Source: a virus. Taken from it: 36,823 bases of DNA. Shown here one piece after another: positions 13,888-21,023 of this stretch (its first letter is position 1; each line of letters opens with the position of its first letter). The notes under the pieces were generated by a model that worked only from the letters and a program-made list of their open reading frames with translations, made no database searches and was not told where the DNA came from. The DNA lies in the IMG/VR virus record IMGVR_UViG_3300048996_000142, positions 1 through 36,823 of that record, one strand, 5' to 3'. A program made the position numbers and the translations under genes.

Positions 13888-14873
13888 CAGGCGGCGTCCC
13901 CGATGTCGAACAGCTTCAGATCTCCGCCGACGTCGGGCAGGTTGCCGGGCTTCGGGGCGACGGGCCGCGGAATCATCGACAGACGCTGTTCGCTGCTCGC
14001 CGCCATCCACTCGCGCTCGCGGCCACGGATCTGCTTCAGCTCGGACTTCTGCAGGAAGAGCCGCAGCAGGATGTCGTCGAACCCGTCGCGGTTCTGCCGC
14101 CACCACGCGATGCTGACCGAGCGGTTGCAGCTCTTAGCGCTCTTCCTGGCGGCTTGGTCGGTCTTGGAACGCCACTTGTCGGACGTTGCTACCAGGTAGG
14201 CCCACTGTGCTTCGTCCTGGTCGAGAGCTGCGAGCGACAAGTCCCGGTAATCGGGCAGCGATTGCTGCTGTTCGCGGACCGTGGCGAACCACTTGATCCG
14301 CTCGTCGATGGTGAGCCGCTTCAGGCCGGCCGGGTTGCAGCCCATGGTCGACAGGGACCTGGACAGCCCGGTGCGCGTTGCTATCTCGGCGGTGAAGCTG
14401 TCGCGCATTGCCCAGTCGACGATGGCATTGGGGTCGTTGACGACGAAGACGGCGGCGTTGCGGTCGATGTCGGTGACGTCGGCATGGGCACCGCTGATGT
14501 TGTGGGCCGTGACGGTCGAGTCGTTGCCGGGGTGGGTCCAGGCGTTCGGCCCTGCTGTGTTGTAGCCGAGGGCCGGCAGGTAGCTGGCCAGGTTCCCGAG
14601 GAGTCGGTCGTAGGTGGCGGCCTGGATCTCGTGGAGGCGGACCTGCACGGGGATCCGGGACTGTGCGGCGTAGTAGGCGAGGATGCCGGGCGAGCAGGCG
14701 CGATGCCACATTTCGCCGGGGATGAGGGCGGCGTCTCCGGCGGTGAGGTCGTACCAGGTGCCGCGGTGGGCGCCGAGGTGGGCGATGGCGCCGACTTCCT
14801 GGCCGACGACGCTGCACAGGTAGTCGTGCTTGATGGGCGTGCGCCAGCTTCGGCCGACGTTGGGCTTTGCCAT
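13887..14873 (-). CDS. TcmP-like protein with methyltransferase-type fold
   Basis: A 328-aa product starting MAKPNVGRSWRTPIKHDYLC with GAGGAA upstream. The order KHDYL ... TWYDLTAGDAAL ... VRLHEIQAATYDRLLGNLAS ... AAVFVVNDPNAIVDWAM matches the layout of three-Cys-motif partner proteins (TcmP), whose core resembles a SAM-dependent methyltransferase: a YxDLxAG loop, an acidic end of strand 2, and a DPN/DPP motif. The central region (CNPAGLKRLTIDERIKWFAT) and helical C-terminus are not assigned. TcmP proteins occur beside DUF5131 radical SAM proteins; that partner is encoded two genes downstream. Similarity judged by eye and remote, so the family call is moderate. Confidence 0.55.
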   Translation of the reverse strand: MAKPNVGRSWRTPIKHDYLCSVVGQEVGAIAHLGAHRGTWYDLTAGDAALIPGEMWHRACSPGILAYYAAQSRIPVQVRLHEIQAATYDRLLGNLASYLPALGYNTAGPNAWTHPGNDSTVTAHNISGAHADVTDIDRNAAVFVVNDPNAIVDWAMRDSFTAEIATRTGLSRSLSTMGCNPAGLKRLTIDERIKWFATVREQQQSLPDYRDLSLAALDQDEAQWAYLVATSDKWRSKTDQAARKSAKSCNRSVSIAWWRQNRDGFDDILLRLFLQKSELKQIRGREREWMAASSEQRLSMIPRPVAPKPGNLPDVGGDLKLFDIGDAA

Positions 14874-14952
14874 TCGAGGTTCCTCTGCTGTTGGACACGG
14901 ATGGGGAGTCGCTCTGGCGCGGCGGGTTCTACGCTGCCATACTACTTTAAAG

Positions 14953-14975
14953 ATTGGCCATATTGGAAGGATTGG
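14953..14975 (+). repeat. ATTGG repeats before the Phd-type gene
   Basis: ATTGG occurs at 14953, 14962 and 14971, a strict 9-bp period, overlapping the ribosome site (GGAAGG, 14965-14970) of the gene at 14978. They could be part of an autoregulatory site, or just reflect an upstream extension of the coding frame (which has TTG codons here). Confidence 0.35.
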
Positions 14976-14977
14976 AA

Positions 14978-15310
14978 ATGACTTACACTCTGTTCATGCC
15001 TGCTGACCAGCGCATTCAGATCGCAGAGGACGGCGTCGCCGAGGTCCCCATGACCCACGCCCGCGCTGCCCTGACCTCGCTCATTCGCGAAGTCAGTTGG
15101 GGCAAGCGCCCTGGCGCCTTCACGGAGCGCGGCAATCGGGTCGCGATGGTCGTGCCGCCCGAGGAGTACGAGGACATCGCCGTGCTTCGCGAGCTGCGCC
15201 AGTACCTGACCGAGCAGGAGGCTGGCGAGGGCGCGCCTGCCACGACGAATGCCCGCGTCCTGCGCGAGGCGCTCGACATCGCCAAGCGCCGCGCTCTCGA
15301 CTCGACCTGA
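14978..15310 (+). CDS. solo Phd/YefM-family antitoxin-like protein
   Basis: A 110-aa product starting MTYTLFMPADQRIQIAEDGV, ATG 7 nt after GGAAGG. The segment VAEVPMTHARAALTSLIREV then KRPGAFTERGNRVAMVVPPEEYED matches the Phd/YefM fold (antitoxin DNA-binding N-terminus and RGxxVAVxVxxxxY core). The C-terminal helix (VLRELRQYLTEQEAGEG, VLREALDIAKRR) would neutralise a toxin. No toxin gene lies next to it; a terminator follows at once. The only rightward gene between 3.9 and 25.8 kb, it is divergent from the Tcm-like operon, so it may be a repressor of it or an antitoxin against a host toxin. Confidence 0.7.
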   Translation: MTYTLFMPADQRIQIAEDGVAEVPMTHARAALTSLIREVSWGKRPGAFTERGNRVAMVVPPEEYEDIAVLRELRQYLTEQEAGEGAPATTNARVLREALDIAKRRALDST

Positions 15311-15333
15311 CCTCATCGCTCCTCCTGTCCTCC

Positions 15334-15358
15334 AAGCCCCGCCTGTACGGCGGGGCTT
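15334..15358. terminator. hairpin terminator
   Basis: AAGCCCCGCC (15334-15343) pairs with GGCGGGGCTT (15349-15358), 5-nt loop, followed by TTG. It ends the Phd-type gene and may also protect against the leftward methyltransferase transcript ending at 15413. Confidence 0.8.
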
Positions 15359-15412
15359 TGTCGTGTGCGGCTGCTGCGGTTCAGGGCCCGGTGCGCGGCC
15401 GGCGGGAGACGG

Positions 15413-16534
15413 TCACGCGGCGGCTGCGGTGGCTGTGGCACGCGCGTGAAGGAGCCGGATGGCGGCGGCCGCCTGCTGCGGGACCACCCCGTTGCCGAGG
15501 GCCTTCAACTGCTGGGTGCGGGTCATCCCGGGGACGTCGGTGACGTGGCCGGCGGGCAGGCCCATGAGCCACTCGACGAAGGCGGGGCTCAGTCGATTGC
15601 GATCGTCAGTTGCCCAAGGGGCTCGTCGTCCGAGGACGTGCTCCCAGCGTCGGATGGCAGGGTCGAACCGGCCCCAATCCGATGTGCCACGGCTGGGAGC
15701 GCCAGGTCCCCCTTGCTGCCCCTCTGGTTCGGGCCGCCCTTCTCGCCGTCCGACGCTCTGGGTGTCGGCAGCAGCAGAACCGCATCGGTCAGCGTCGGTC
15801 CCGCGCTGTACAGATCCTTCGCGCGCTGCGAAGTCCTTGTGGCCTTCGAGTCGTTGGCCTTCGGCGTCGGCAGCAGCGTCACCGCCGTCCGCAGGTCCAT
15901 GCCCCCGTCCCCGTGCGCCCCGGATCCGTTCGTGTCCGAGGTCCGCGGCGTCGGCAGCAGGGCGATCGCTGTGGCCAAGTTCGGTCCGCCCTGCCTGTTC
16001 GGCGGCGCCTCCACTGCCGAACATCCGCCTTTCGTCTGCGGCCGTGGCGTCGGTAGCAGTGGCGAGGATGAAGAGCCGGTTTCGCTGATGGGGAGCGCCG
16101 ACCTCCGACGCGCGTACAAGGCACCACTCCGCATCGAACCCGAGGCGGGCAAGGTCGGCGAGGACGGCGTCAAATCCGAGTCGAAGGTGCCCTGAGACGT
16201 TCTCAAAGATCGCGAGTCGGGGTCGTAGTACGCCAAGGGCAGTGGTGATGTAGGGCCAGATGTGCCGGTCATCTTCAACTCCCTTGCGTAGTCCGGCGTT
16301 GGAGAAGGGCTGGCAGGGGTAGCCGCCGCACACGATGTCGACGGGCTCGACCTGGCCCCAATCAGTGGTGGTGAGGTCGCCGATGTTCGGGGTGGTCGGC
16401 CAGTGGTGGGCGAGGATCTTGTTTGCGCCGGGGTCGACGTCGGACACCCACGCGGTGGTGCCGCCGAAGACTTCTTCGACGGCCATGTCGAGGCCGCGAT
16501 AGCCGGAGCACAGGGAGCCGATGCGGAGCGTCAT
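15413..16534 (-). CDS. C5 cytosine-specific DNA methyltransferase
   Basis: A 373-aa product starting MTLRIGSLCSGYRGLDMAVE at an ATG in an ATGA overlap. Motif I (LCSGYRGLD), motif IV with the catalytic Cys74 (GGYPCQPFSNAG), motif VI (ENV, 111-113), motif VIII (QRNR, 150-153), and the C-terminal IX/X block (RLSPAFVEWLMGLP, LKALGNGVVPQQAAAA) are all intact, so it should be active. It transfers a methyl group from SAM to C5 of cytosine. Residues 155-300, the target-recognition region, are low-complexity (AADA/DADR repeats) and overlap a second long reading frame. No cognate restriction enzyme lies nearby, so it is probably an orphan phage methylase that evades host restriction. Confidence 0.9.
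   Translation of the reverse strand: MTLRIGSLCSGYRGLDMAVEEVFGGTTAWVSDVDPGANKILAHHWPTTPNIGDLTTTDWGQVEPVDIVCGGYPCQPFSNAGLRKGVEDDRHIWPYITTALGVLRPRLAIFENVSGHLRLGFDAVLADLARLGFDAEWCLVRASEVGAPHQRNRLFILATATDATAADERRMFGSGGAAEQAGRTELGHSDRPAADAADLGHERIRGARGRGHGPADGGDAAADAEGQRLEGHKDFAAREGSVQRGTDADRCGSAAADTQSVGRREGRPEPEGQQGGPGAPSRGTSDWGRFDPAIRRWEHVLGRRAPWATDDRNRLSPAFVEWLMGLPAGHVTDVPGMTRTQQLKALGNGVVPQQAAAAIRLLHARATATAAAA
15589..16272 (-). CDS. overlapping ORF with LLPTP repeats inside the methyltransferase gene
   Basis: A 227-residue open frame on the same strand as the methyltransferase, entirely inside it and in another frame. It starts MTGTSGPTSPLPLAYYDPDS, with AAGGGAG 6 nt before the ATG. It has protein-like composition and four copies of LLPTP followed by a short polar stretch (LLPTPRPQ, LLPTPRTSD, LLPTPKAND, LLPTPRASD), plus SLRTSQGTFDSDLTPSSPTL and SGSMRSGALY. 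I recall proteins with these same motifs annotated next to or over phage cytosine methylases, which argues for a real product. Alternatively the frame is open only because of GC-rich codon bias and conserved methylase motifs. Confidence 0.45.
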   Translation of the reverse strand: MTGTSGPTSPLPLAYYDPDSRSLRTSQGTFDSDLTPSSPTLPASGSMRSGALYARRRSALPISETGSSSSPLLPTPRPQTKGGCSAVEAPPNRQGGPNLATAIALLPTPRTSDTNGSGAHGDGGMDLRTAVTLLPTPKANDSKATRTSQRAKDLYSAGPTLTDAVLLLPTPRASDGEKGGPNQRGSKGDLALPAVAHRIGAGSTLPSDAGSTSSDDEPLGQLTIAID

Positions 16535-17394
16535 GCGGCGGCCTCCAGTCCGGCCTTGGCCGTCTTCTCTTGCCGGTCCGGCTCGGGGTGGCGCAGGAGT
16601 TCCTGCTGGAGGTGGTTGCGGCTGACGCCGAGGCGGGCGGCGGCCCGCTCGACGGTGACGCCGTAGGTGAAGAGCTCGCGGGCGTCGCAGGCAAGGATTT
16701 CGCCGCGCGTCCTGCCGTACTCGGGTGTGAAGTGCGGGTCGTCGATGGCGTCCATGCGGTCGGCCCAGTACTTGGGGTTGGGCCACCGGTTGGCGGCGGC
16801 GCGCTGCCTGGCTTGCCGCGCGTACTGCTTGGGGACGCCGTTGCGCTCGGGCTTGCGGGCGGCGAGTTGCTCGTAGGTGGTGACGATGAGCTGCTCGGTC
16901 GAGCCGAGGATCATTGTTTCGGCGAGGATCTTCCGCATGCGTTCCCGCTTGAAGCCGAGCCTGCGGTCGATGCTGATGAGGGGCCAGCCAGCGGCCAGGA
17001 GCGCCTGGATGCGCCGGTGGGTTCCGGTCGGGTCGACGTACAGCGGTGCGGTGTTGCCCGCGGTGACGGAGAGGATCTTGGCTGCTGTCTCCGGGGATGT
17101 GCGGTAGCGGCGCCCGCGCCATGGGACGCCGGCGAGGTCGCGGATGGACTGCAGAGGAATGCCGGAGGCTTTGGCGATCCGGTTGGGCAGGACGCCAGCG
17201 GCTTGCAGGGTGAGGATGTGCTCACGGACGGGCGTCGCGTCGATGAGGTTGTCCCAGGTGCCTGCTGCCTGCTTCGCGATCCGGTCGCGGTCCCAGTCGA
17301 TGTACCGCTGGACGCATTCGGGCCGCCGGCAGCTGTAGTCGGTGTAGCAGGTGAGGTTGCGGTGATGGGGGGCTTCGCGGACGGCGGTGGTCAC
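16531..17394 (-). CDS. multi-HTH phage DNA-binding protein
   Basis: A 287-aa product from GTG 17394 in a GTGA overlap. The N-terminus has CYTDYSCRRPECVQRYIDWD, a Cys motif shared by many actinophage regulators. Two or three helix-turn-helix segments follow: AGVLPNRIAKASGIPLQSIR, AAGWPLISIDRRLGFKRERM, and near the end YGVTVERAAARLGVSRNHLQ. The first HTH is followed by LAGVPWRGRRYRTSPETAAK. Such tandem-HTH proteins are typical of Streptomyces phages, probably as early regulators. It sits directly upstream of the methyltransferase in the same transcript. Confidence 0.65.
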   Translation of the reverse strand: MTTAVREAPHHRNLTCYTDYSCRRPECVQRYIDWDRDRIAKQAAGTWDNLIDATPVREHILTLQAAGVLPNRIAKASGIPLQSIRDLAGVPWRGRRYRTSPETAAKILSVTAGNTAPLYVDPTGTHRRIQALLAAGWPLISIDRRLGFKRERMRKILAETMILGSTEQLIVTTYEQLAARKPERNGVPKQYARQARQRAAANRWPNPKYWADRMDAIDDPHFTPEYGRTRGEILACDARELFTYGVTVERAAARLGVSRNHLQQELLRHPEPDRQEKTAKAGLEAAA

Positions 17395-17735
17395 GGCGTC
17401 TCCTCTCCGGTGTCGCGCAGGTAGTTGATGAGGCGTCGGGTGGCGTCGGGGTCGGCGAGTGGTTCGGCGTCGATGCGGCGGCAGGTGGCGAGGAGCTCGT
17501 TGTCGCCGCCGGCGGTGTTGTCGGGTGCGGCCGGGGTGTGGCGGAGTTCGAGGAGCTCCTGCAGCCGGTGGGCGGCGTTGCGGAGGGCTCGGGCTATCCG
17601 CCAGGCGGCTATGCAGGCGGCGACGGCGAGGCAGCCGGGGCCGACGGTGAGGAGGAAGTCGACGACCGGGTCGACCCAGCCGGCGATGGTGTCGCCTGCG
17701 GTGATGAAGCCCGCGTAGGCGTCGACGGTGCTCAC
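17391..17735 (-). CDS. single-pass membrane protein
   Basis: A 114-aa product starting VSTVDAYAGFITAGDTIAGW (GTG). A hydrophobic segment (PVVDFLLTVGPGCLAVAACIAAW, about residues 23-46) predicts one membrane helix, followed by an Arg-rich stop-transfer region and a coiled, acidic cytoplasmic tail with ELLATCRRIDAEP. Coupled at both ends. Paired with the next small membrane protein; role unknown. Confidence 0.6.
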   Translation of the reverse strand: MSTVDAYAGFITAGDTIAGWVDPVVDFLLTVGPGCLAVAACIAAWRIARALRNAAHRLQELLELRHTPAAPDNTAGGDNELLATCRRIDAEPLADPDATRRLINYLRDTGEETP

Positions 17736-17863
17736 GTCCGCCTCCCGCGCCGCCAGTCGATGAGGCAGGACACGGCGGCGGACAGGCCGCCACCGAGGGC
17801 GCCGGCGGCGATGAGGGCGACGTACAGCCAGCCGAGGTTGAGGTGCTGCAGGCGCTCGGCCAT
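17732..17863 (-). CDS. small membrane protein
   Basis: A 43-aa product starting MAERLQHLNLGWLYVALIAA with one membrane helix (LYVALIAAGALGGGLSAAVSCLI) and a basic end DWRRGRRT. Stop/start overlaps on both sides support translation. Together with the 114-aa membrane protein it may form a membrane module of unknown role. Confidence 0.5.
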   Translation of the reverse strand: MAERLQHLNLGWLYVALIAAGALGGGLSAAVSCLIDWRRGRRT

Positions 17864-18237
17864 CACGCCGCCTTCCGCTGCTCGATGCGGGCGTTGCGGC
17901 GCTGGGCGGCTATGGCCCGGCCCTTGGGTGTCAAGGTCCAGACGGCGATGCGGTGGCCGTGCGTGTTCTCCTGCGTGGACGGCACCATCTGCCCGGTGTG
18001 GGCGATGATTCCGGCGCCGCGAAGGCTGTTGATGACGGCGCCGAGGAGGCCGGGTCCAAGATCCGGGAGGACGTCCCTCAGGTCGTTGCAACTCCACTCG
18101 GTGAGCGACTCCCCGAAGTGGAGGACGGCCTGCTCGACGAGGAAGCGATCCCACTCGGAGTGCTTGGCGATGTCGTCGAGGAGGGCGTCCTTCTCCGTGG
18201 ACGCGAGCCGCTCGGCGACCGTGAGGCGGCGGGTCAT
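17863..18237 (-). CDS. winged-helix DNA-binding protein
   Basis: A 124-aa product starting MTRRLTVAERLASTEKDALL in an ATGA overlap. The C-terminal half (LTEWSCNDLRDVLPDLGPGL, AVINSLRGAGIIAHTGQMVP, HRIAVWTLTPKGRAIAAQRR) has the helix-helix-wing pattern of MarR/PadR-like winged helices, including a WTLTPKG turn. It may act in phage replication or regulation. Context: same operon as RecT above and the methylase below. Confidence 0.65.
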   Translation of the reverse strand: MTRRLTVAERLASTEKDALLDDIAKHSEWDRFLVEQAVLHFGESLTEWSCNDLRDVLPDLGPGLLGAVINSLRGAGIIAHTGQMVPSTQENTHGHRIAVWTLTPKGRAIAAQRRNARIEQRKAA

Positions 18238-18509
18238 GACGCCCTCCGGTCTGCCTGCTCGAAGCAGTCGCAATCGCCGATGACCTGGCCGGAGCAGACG
18301 TGCTCGCTCAGCGGAGTGCGGGTGTCGGCGTGGAGGCGGTAGCTGTCGAGCAGGCCGTCGATGACGTGCCAGGCGATCGAGTCGGCCTGCTCGCGCTGGT
18401 CGCGCAGCCAGTGGTCGAATGCGTCGCTGCGGCGCGGCAGTGGGGCGGGGCCGTATCCGAGGCCGCTGTGGGTGAGGGCCGCGAGGACGCGGCGCCAGAA
18501 GTCGCTCAT
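18234..18509 (-). CDS. hypothetical protein
   Basis: A 91-aa product starting MSDFWRRVLAALTHSGLGYG. A helical middle (HWLRDQREQADSIAWHVIDG) and two Cys near the end (CSGQVIGDCDCFEQ) are visible. A terminator lies just upstream at 18533-18569, so it probably begins a new transcript. No family recognised. Confidence 0.5.
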   Translation of the reverse strand: MSDFWRRVLAALTHSGLGYGPAPLPRRSDAFDHWLRDQREQADSIAWHVIDGLLDSYRLHADTRTPLSEHVCSGQVIGDCDCFEQADRRAS

Positions 18510-18532
18510 GGTCTGTGGTCTCCTGTTGAGAG

Positions 18533-18569
18533 CCGGGGCCCCGCTTGTTTGCGGCGAGCGGGACCCCGG
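18533..18569 (-). terminator. hairpin terminator after recT
   Basis: CCGGGGCCCCGCT (18533-18545) pairs with AGCGGGACCCCGG (18557-18569) with one C-A mismatch, 11-nt loop, right after the stop of the RecT gene. Confidence 0.7.
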
Positions 18570-18581
18570 GATGGCGGTTGG

Positions 18582-19406
18582 CTAGTCGATGAGTTCGCCC
18601 TCGATGGGTCCTTCGTCGGCGGGGTCGGCGTCGTCCAGGGCGGACGGCTGCGGCGGGAGCGGGGCGCTGGCCACAGAGGGGGCGGCCGTGAGTTCTCCGG
18701 CGACTTCGGCCTGGGCGCGGAGCTGCTCGCGCATGTACTCGGCGGAGGTCGGCACCCACTTGGCGAGCTGCCGGACCGCAGACTTAAGCCACATGGATTC
18801 CTCGTTGGTGTTCCACGGGCTGTAGTCGGAGTTCTTGGAGTCGGACTTGGCGCGGATCTCCATGACGCGCTTGCGGTTGAGGACGACGACCTTGGAGACG
18901 GCTCCGTCCTTCATGACCGCGTAGGCGTACACGCCGACGAGGTCGCCGCGGTCGGCGCCGAACCAGTCGATGCCGTGGACGGGGCGGTCATCGCGGCCAG
19001 GCACGTACTGGAAGGAGTCGCCGGCGCGGACGGCCTCGACGATGACCGTGGAGACCGCACCGGCCCGGTAGATGAGTTCGACGATGCCCTGGTAGCCGAC
19101 GATGCCCTTGATGATCTGGCGGCCGTTGTGGGCCTTGCTTTTGCGCGGGGTGAGGTAGAACTGCTCGGTGCCGGGCTCCAGGCCGAGGCGGGCGGCGACC
19201 TTCATCTCGCGGAGGAACACTCCGACGTCGGTCTGGGCGGCGGCCATGAGGTTCTTGTCGCCGCGGATGGCGCCGACGGCGAGGCGGATCCACTGGTCGG
19301 GGTTGATGTGGGAGGGGACGAGGGCGGCGTATTCGTCGCGGTACTGCTCGATCTGGGCGGCGGGCCCGGTGTCGCGGGTGGCGATGGCGTTGCTGATCTC
19401 GCTCAT
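18582..19406 (-). CDS. recT: RecT-family single-strand annealing protein
   Basis: A 274-aa product starting MSEISNAIATRDTGPAAQIE in an ATGA overlap with the exonuclease gene. Features of the RecT family are clear: LRLAVGAIRGDKNLMAAAQ-type helix, REMKVAARLGLEPGTEQFYL, LTPRKSKAHNGRQIIKGIVG, YQGIVELIYRAGAVSTV, and WLKSAVRQLAKWVPTSAEYM near the end. RecT anneals the ssDNA that the paired exonuclease exposes, for phage recombination and replication repair. The acidic tail (DDADPADEGPIEGELID) is usual. Length is normal. Confidence 0.9.
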   Translation of the reverse strand: MSEISNAIATRDTGPAAQIEQYRDEYAALVPSHINPDQWIRLAVGAIRGDKNLMAAAQTDVGVFLREMKVAARLGLEPGTEQFYLTPRKSKAHNGRQIIKGIVGYQGIVELIYRAGAVSTVIVEAVRAGDSFQYVPGRDDRPVHGIDWFGADRGDLVGVYAYAVMKDGAVSKVVVLNRKRVMEIRAKSDSKNSDYSPWNTNEESMWLKSAVRQLAKWVPTSAEYMREQLRAQAEVAGELTAAPSVASAPLPPQPSALDDADPADEGPIEGELID

Positions 19407-20347
19407 GCGGCGGTGTCCTTGCTGGTGGTGTACGGGCTGAGGGAGTAGGTCTTGCCGTCGCGGACGGTGCGGTAGGCGATGCGGCGGTCGCCGACGACGG
19501 CTCGCTTGCCGTTGCCGATGTGGTCGAGGACGACGCCCTTTGCGGCGGTGAGTTCGGTTTTGGCGAGGCCCATCTGCTGCTGGGCGATCTCGTAGCGGGC
19601 GGCGTCTTCGAGGGGGATCTCGACGTCGACGTCTTCAAGGCCGTCGGGCTGGACGCGAATGGTCTGGTAGGTGTCGTCGGCGCCGTCGATGGGCGGCCGG
19701 TTGCCCTGGCGGACGTCGTCAAGGAAGCGTTCGGCCGCTGCCCGCATGATCTTGGCGTCGGCCTCGTCGTACTCGACGACGTACTCGCGGTAGTCCCAGC
19801 CGCCGATCAGCACGGCGAGGTTGCAGACCTTGAGGCCGAGAGCGTCGAGCTGCCACTGGATCTGGCAGCGGTAGTGCAGCGGGTACTCGTCGGATCCGTC
19901 CGGGCCCCAGCCGTCACCGAACGGGCTGGTCTTGACCTCGAGCAGGCCGACCGCCTTCTCCGGCACGTCGAACACGTCCGCGGGGGCCGCGTACAGGACA
20001 CGGTCCGGGGTGGCGCGCTGCCACTCGCGGTCCCGGTTCCGCCACGTGCCGGCCGGGGCGGCGAGCATCCCGGGGTGCTCTTCCTCCCACTTGAGGCAGA
20101 CCGCGTCTTCGAGCCGGTTGCCCCACTCGATCGCGGGGGTCATCTCGAACGGGCCGACGGGGAGGCCGGTCTTCTTGTGCCAGAGGCTGAAGCGGGACAT
20201 CCACGGGCTGAGGCCGAGGATGGCGGCGATCTCGGTGGCGGTGACCGTGAGACCGGTGCGGGCCTCGTCCCAGGCGGCGGTGCCGGGCGTGAAGTGCCCC
20301 AGCAACACCCCGGACGGGACGGTGTAAGGGTGGTCTGTGGTGCTCAT
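19403..20347 (-). CDS. YqaJ-family viral exonuclease
   Basis: A 314-aa product starting MSTTDHPYTVPSGVLLGHFT. The family core is visible: VTATEIAAILGLSPWMSRFS, MTPAIEWGNRLEDAVCLKWE with Glu80, ATPDRVLYA with Asp115, LLEVKTSPFGDGW with Glu137-Val-Lys139, and YRCQIQWQLDALGLKV. These form the lambda-exonuclease/YqaJ metal-binding site. It degrades dsDNA to give ssDNA for the RecT protein, with which it overlaps. The C-terminal 100 residues are helical (VEYDEADAKIMRAAAERFLD). The 5' leader (20348-20475) holds GC-rich hairpins that may control it. Confidence 0.85.
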   Translation of the reverse strand: MSTTDHPYTVPSGVLLGHFTPGTAAWDEARTGLTVTATEIAAILGLSPWMSRFSLWHKKTGLPVGPFEMTPAIEWGNRLEDAVCLKWEEEHPGMLAAPAGTWRNRDREWQRATPDRVLYAAPADVFDVPEKAVGLLEVKTSPFGDGWGPDGSDEYPLHYRCQIQWQLDALGLKVCNLAVLIGGWDYREYVVEYDEADAKIMRAAAERFLDDVRQGNRPPIDGADDTYQTIRVQPDGLEDVDVEIPLEDAARYEIAQQQMGLAKTELTAAKGVVLDHIGNGKRAVVGDRRIAYRTVRDGKTYSLSPYTTSKDTAA

Positions 20348-20477
20348 GGGACTCGCTTTCGGGTAGAAGGTGCCGCGGGCCGCCGCCGTTTCCCTGGGGG
20401 TGGGGAGGGCGGCGGCCCTCGGCTGGCAGGCGGAGCAAGGGGGGAAGCTCGACACCTGCCGGTCTGTGTGGTTGTGG

Positions 20478-20515
20478 CGCCCCGCCGCTGGCCGGTGGCA
20501 TCCGGCGGCGGGGCG
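20478..20515 (-). terminator. hairpin terminator
   Basis: CGCCCCGCCGC (20478-20488) pairs perfectly with 20505-20515. It follows the stop of the leftward gene 20520-21023 and separates it from the exonuclease operon. Confidence 0.75.
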
Positions 20516-20519
20516 AGAT

Positions 20520-21023
20520 CTATGCGGCCGGCTCGGGCTCGTCCTTCACGCCCCACGTGCAGGGCAGCCGGCCGGGGTTGGTGGTGGCAGCGGTCGGCCC
20601 GAGGTTGAGTGCCTGCCAGAGCGGCCGGACGTTGATCGGTTCAGTGGCCTGGTCGGCGCCGTCGCTGGTGTCGCGGACCATCGGCGGCACGTCGACGCGG
20701 GTCGCGTTGGCCTCGGCGGCGAGCTGCGGGCCGAAGCGGGCGCGCAGCCGGAGGGCTTCGTCGCGCCATTCGTTGCGCTCGGCGGTGAGTTCGTCGACGT
20801 CCGCCTTCAGCTGTACGACCAGCAGTTCGGCCTCCGCCTGGTGGGCGACGGTCTTCTCGTGCTGGTGGTCCTGGTCGTCGAGCTGCACGCGCAGGCCCTT
20901 GATGAGGAGCTCGGCGCCGGACACCTTGCGCTGGAGGCGTTCGATCTCGTCGGGGGCGCGGTGCTTACGGGTGGGCCGTTCCCGCCAGCCGAGGCGGACG
21001 GGGAGCAGGTCGGTGAGGGTCAC
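20520..21023 (-). CDS. coiled-coil protein
   Basis: A 167-aa product from GTG 21023, starting VTLTDLLPVRLGWRERPTRK. Residues 25-95 are a long charged helix (IERLQRKVSGAELLIKGLRV, AEAELLVVQLKADVDELTAE) expected to form a coiled coil. The tail is Pro-rich and contains TEPINVRPLWQALNLGPTAA. It is last in the coupled set 25085-20520, before the terminator. Function unknown; a structural or adaptor role fits. Confidence 0.6.
   Translation of the reverse strand: MTLTDLLPVRLGWRERPTRKHRAPDEIERLQRKVSGAELLIKGLRVQLDDQDHQHEKTVAHQAEAELLVVQLKADVDELTAERNEWRDEALRLRARFGPQLAAEANATRVDVPPMVRDTSDGADQATEPINVRPLWQALNLGPTAATTNPGRLPCTWGVKDEPEPAA

Noticed and set aside
13332-14981. 549-codon rightward open frame
   Set aside because: Entirely antisense to the ParB-radical SAM, HNH and TcmP-like genes, which have clear motifs. 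Valine/glycine-rich without domains.
14954-15310. Longer form of the Phd-type gene from a TTG start
   Set aside because: The ATG at 14978 has a well-spaced GGAAGG site and gives a normal Phd-type N-terminus; the extension (ILEGLE) is only the ATTGG repeats.
15413-17394. Restriction-modification system
   Set aside because: The methyltransferase is intact but no restriction endonuclease motif lies next to it; HNH genes are in a different operon upstream of the rightward Phd-type gene.
18300-19448. 382-codon rightward open frame
   Set aside because: Antisense to RecT. Codon pattern is a mirror of the real gene; no motif.
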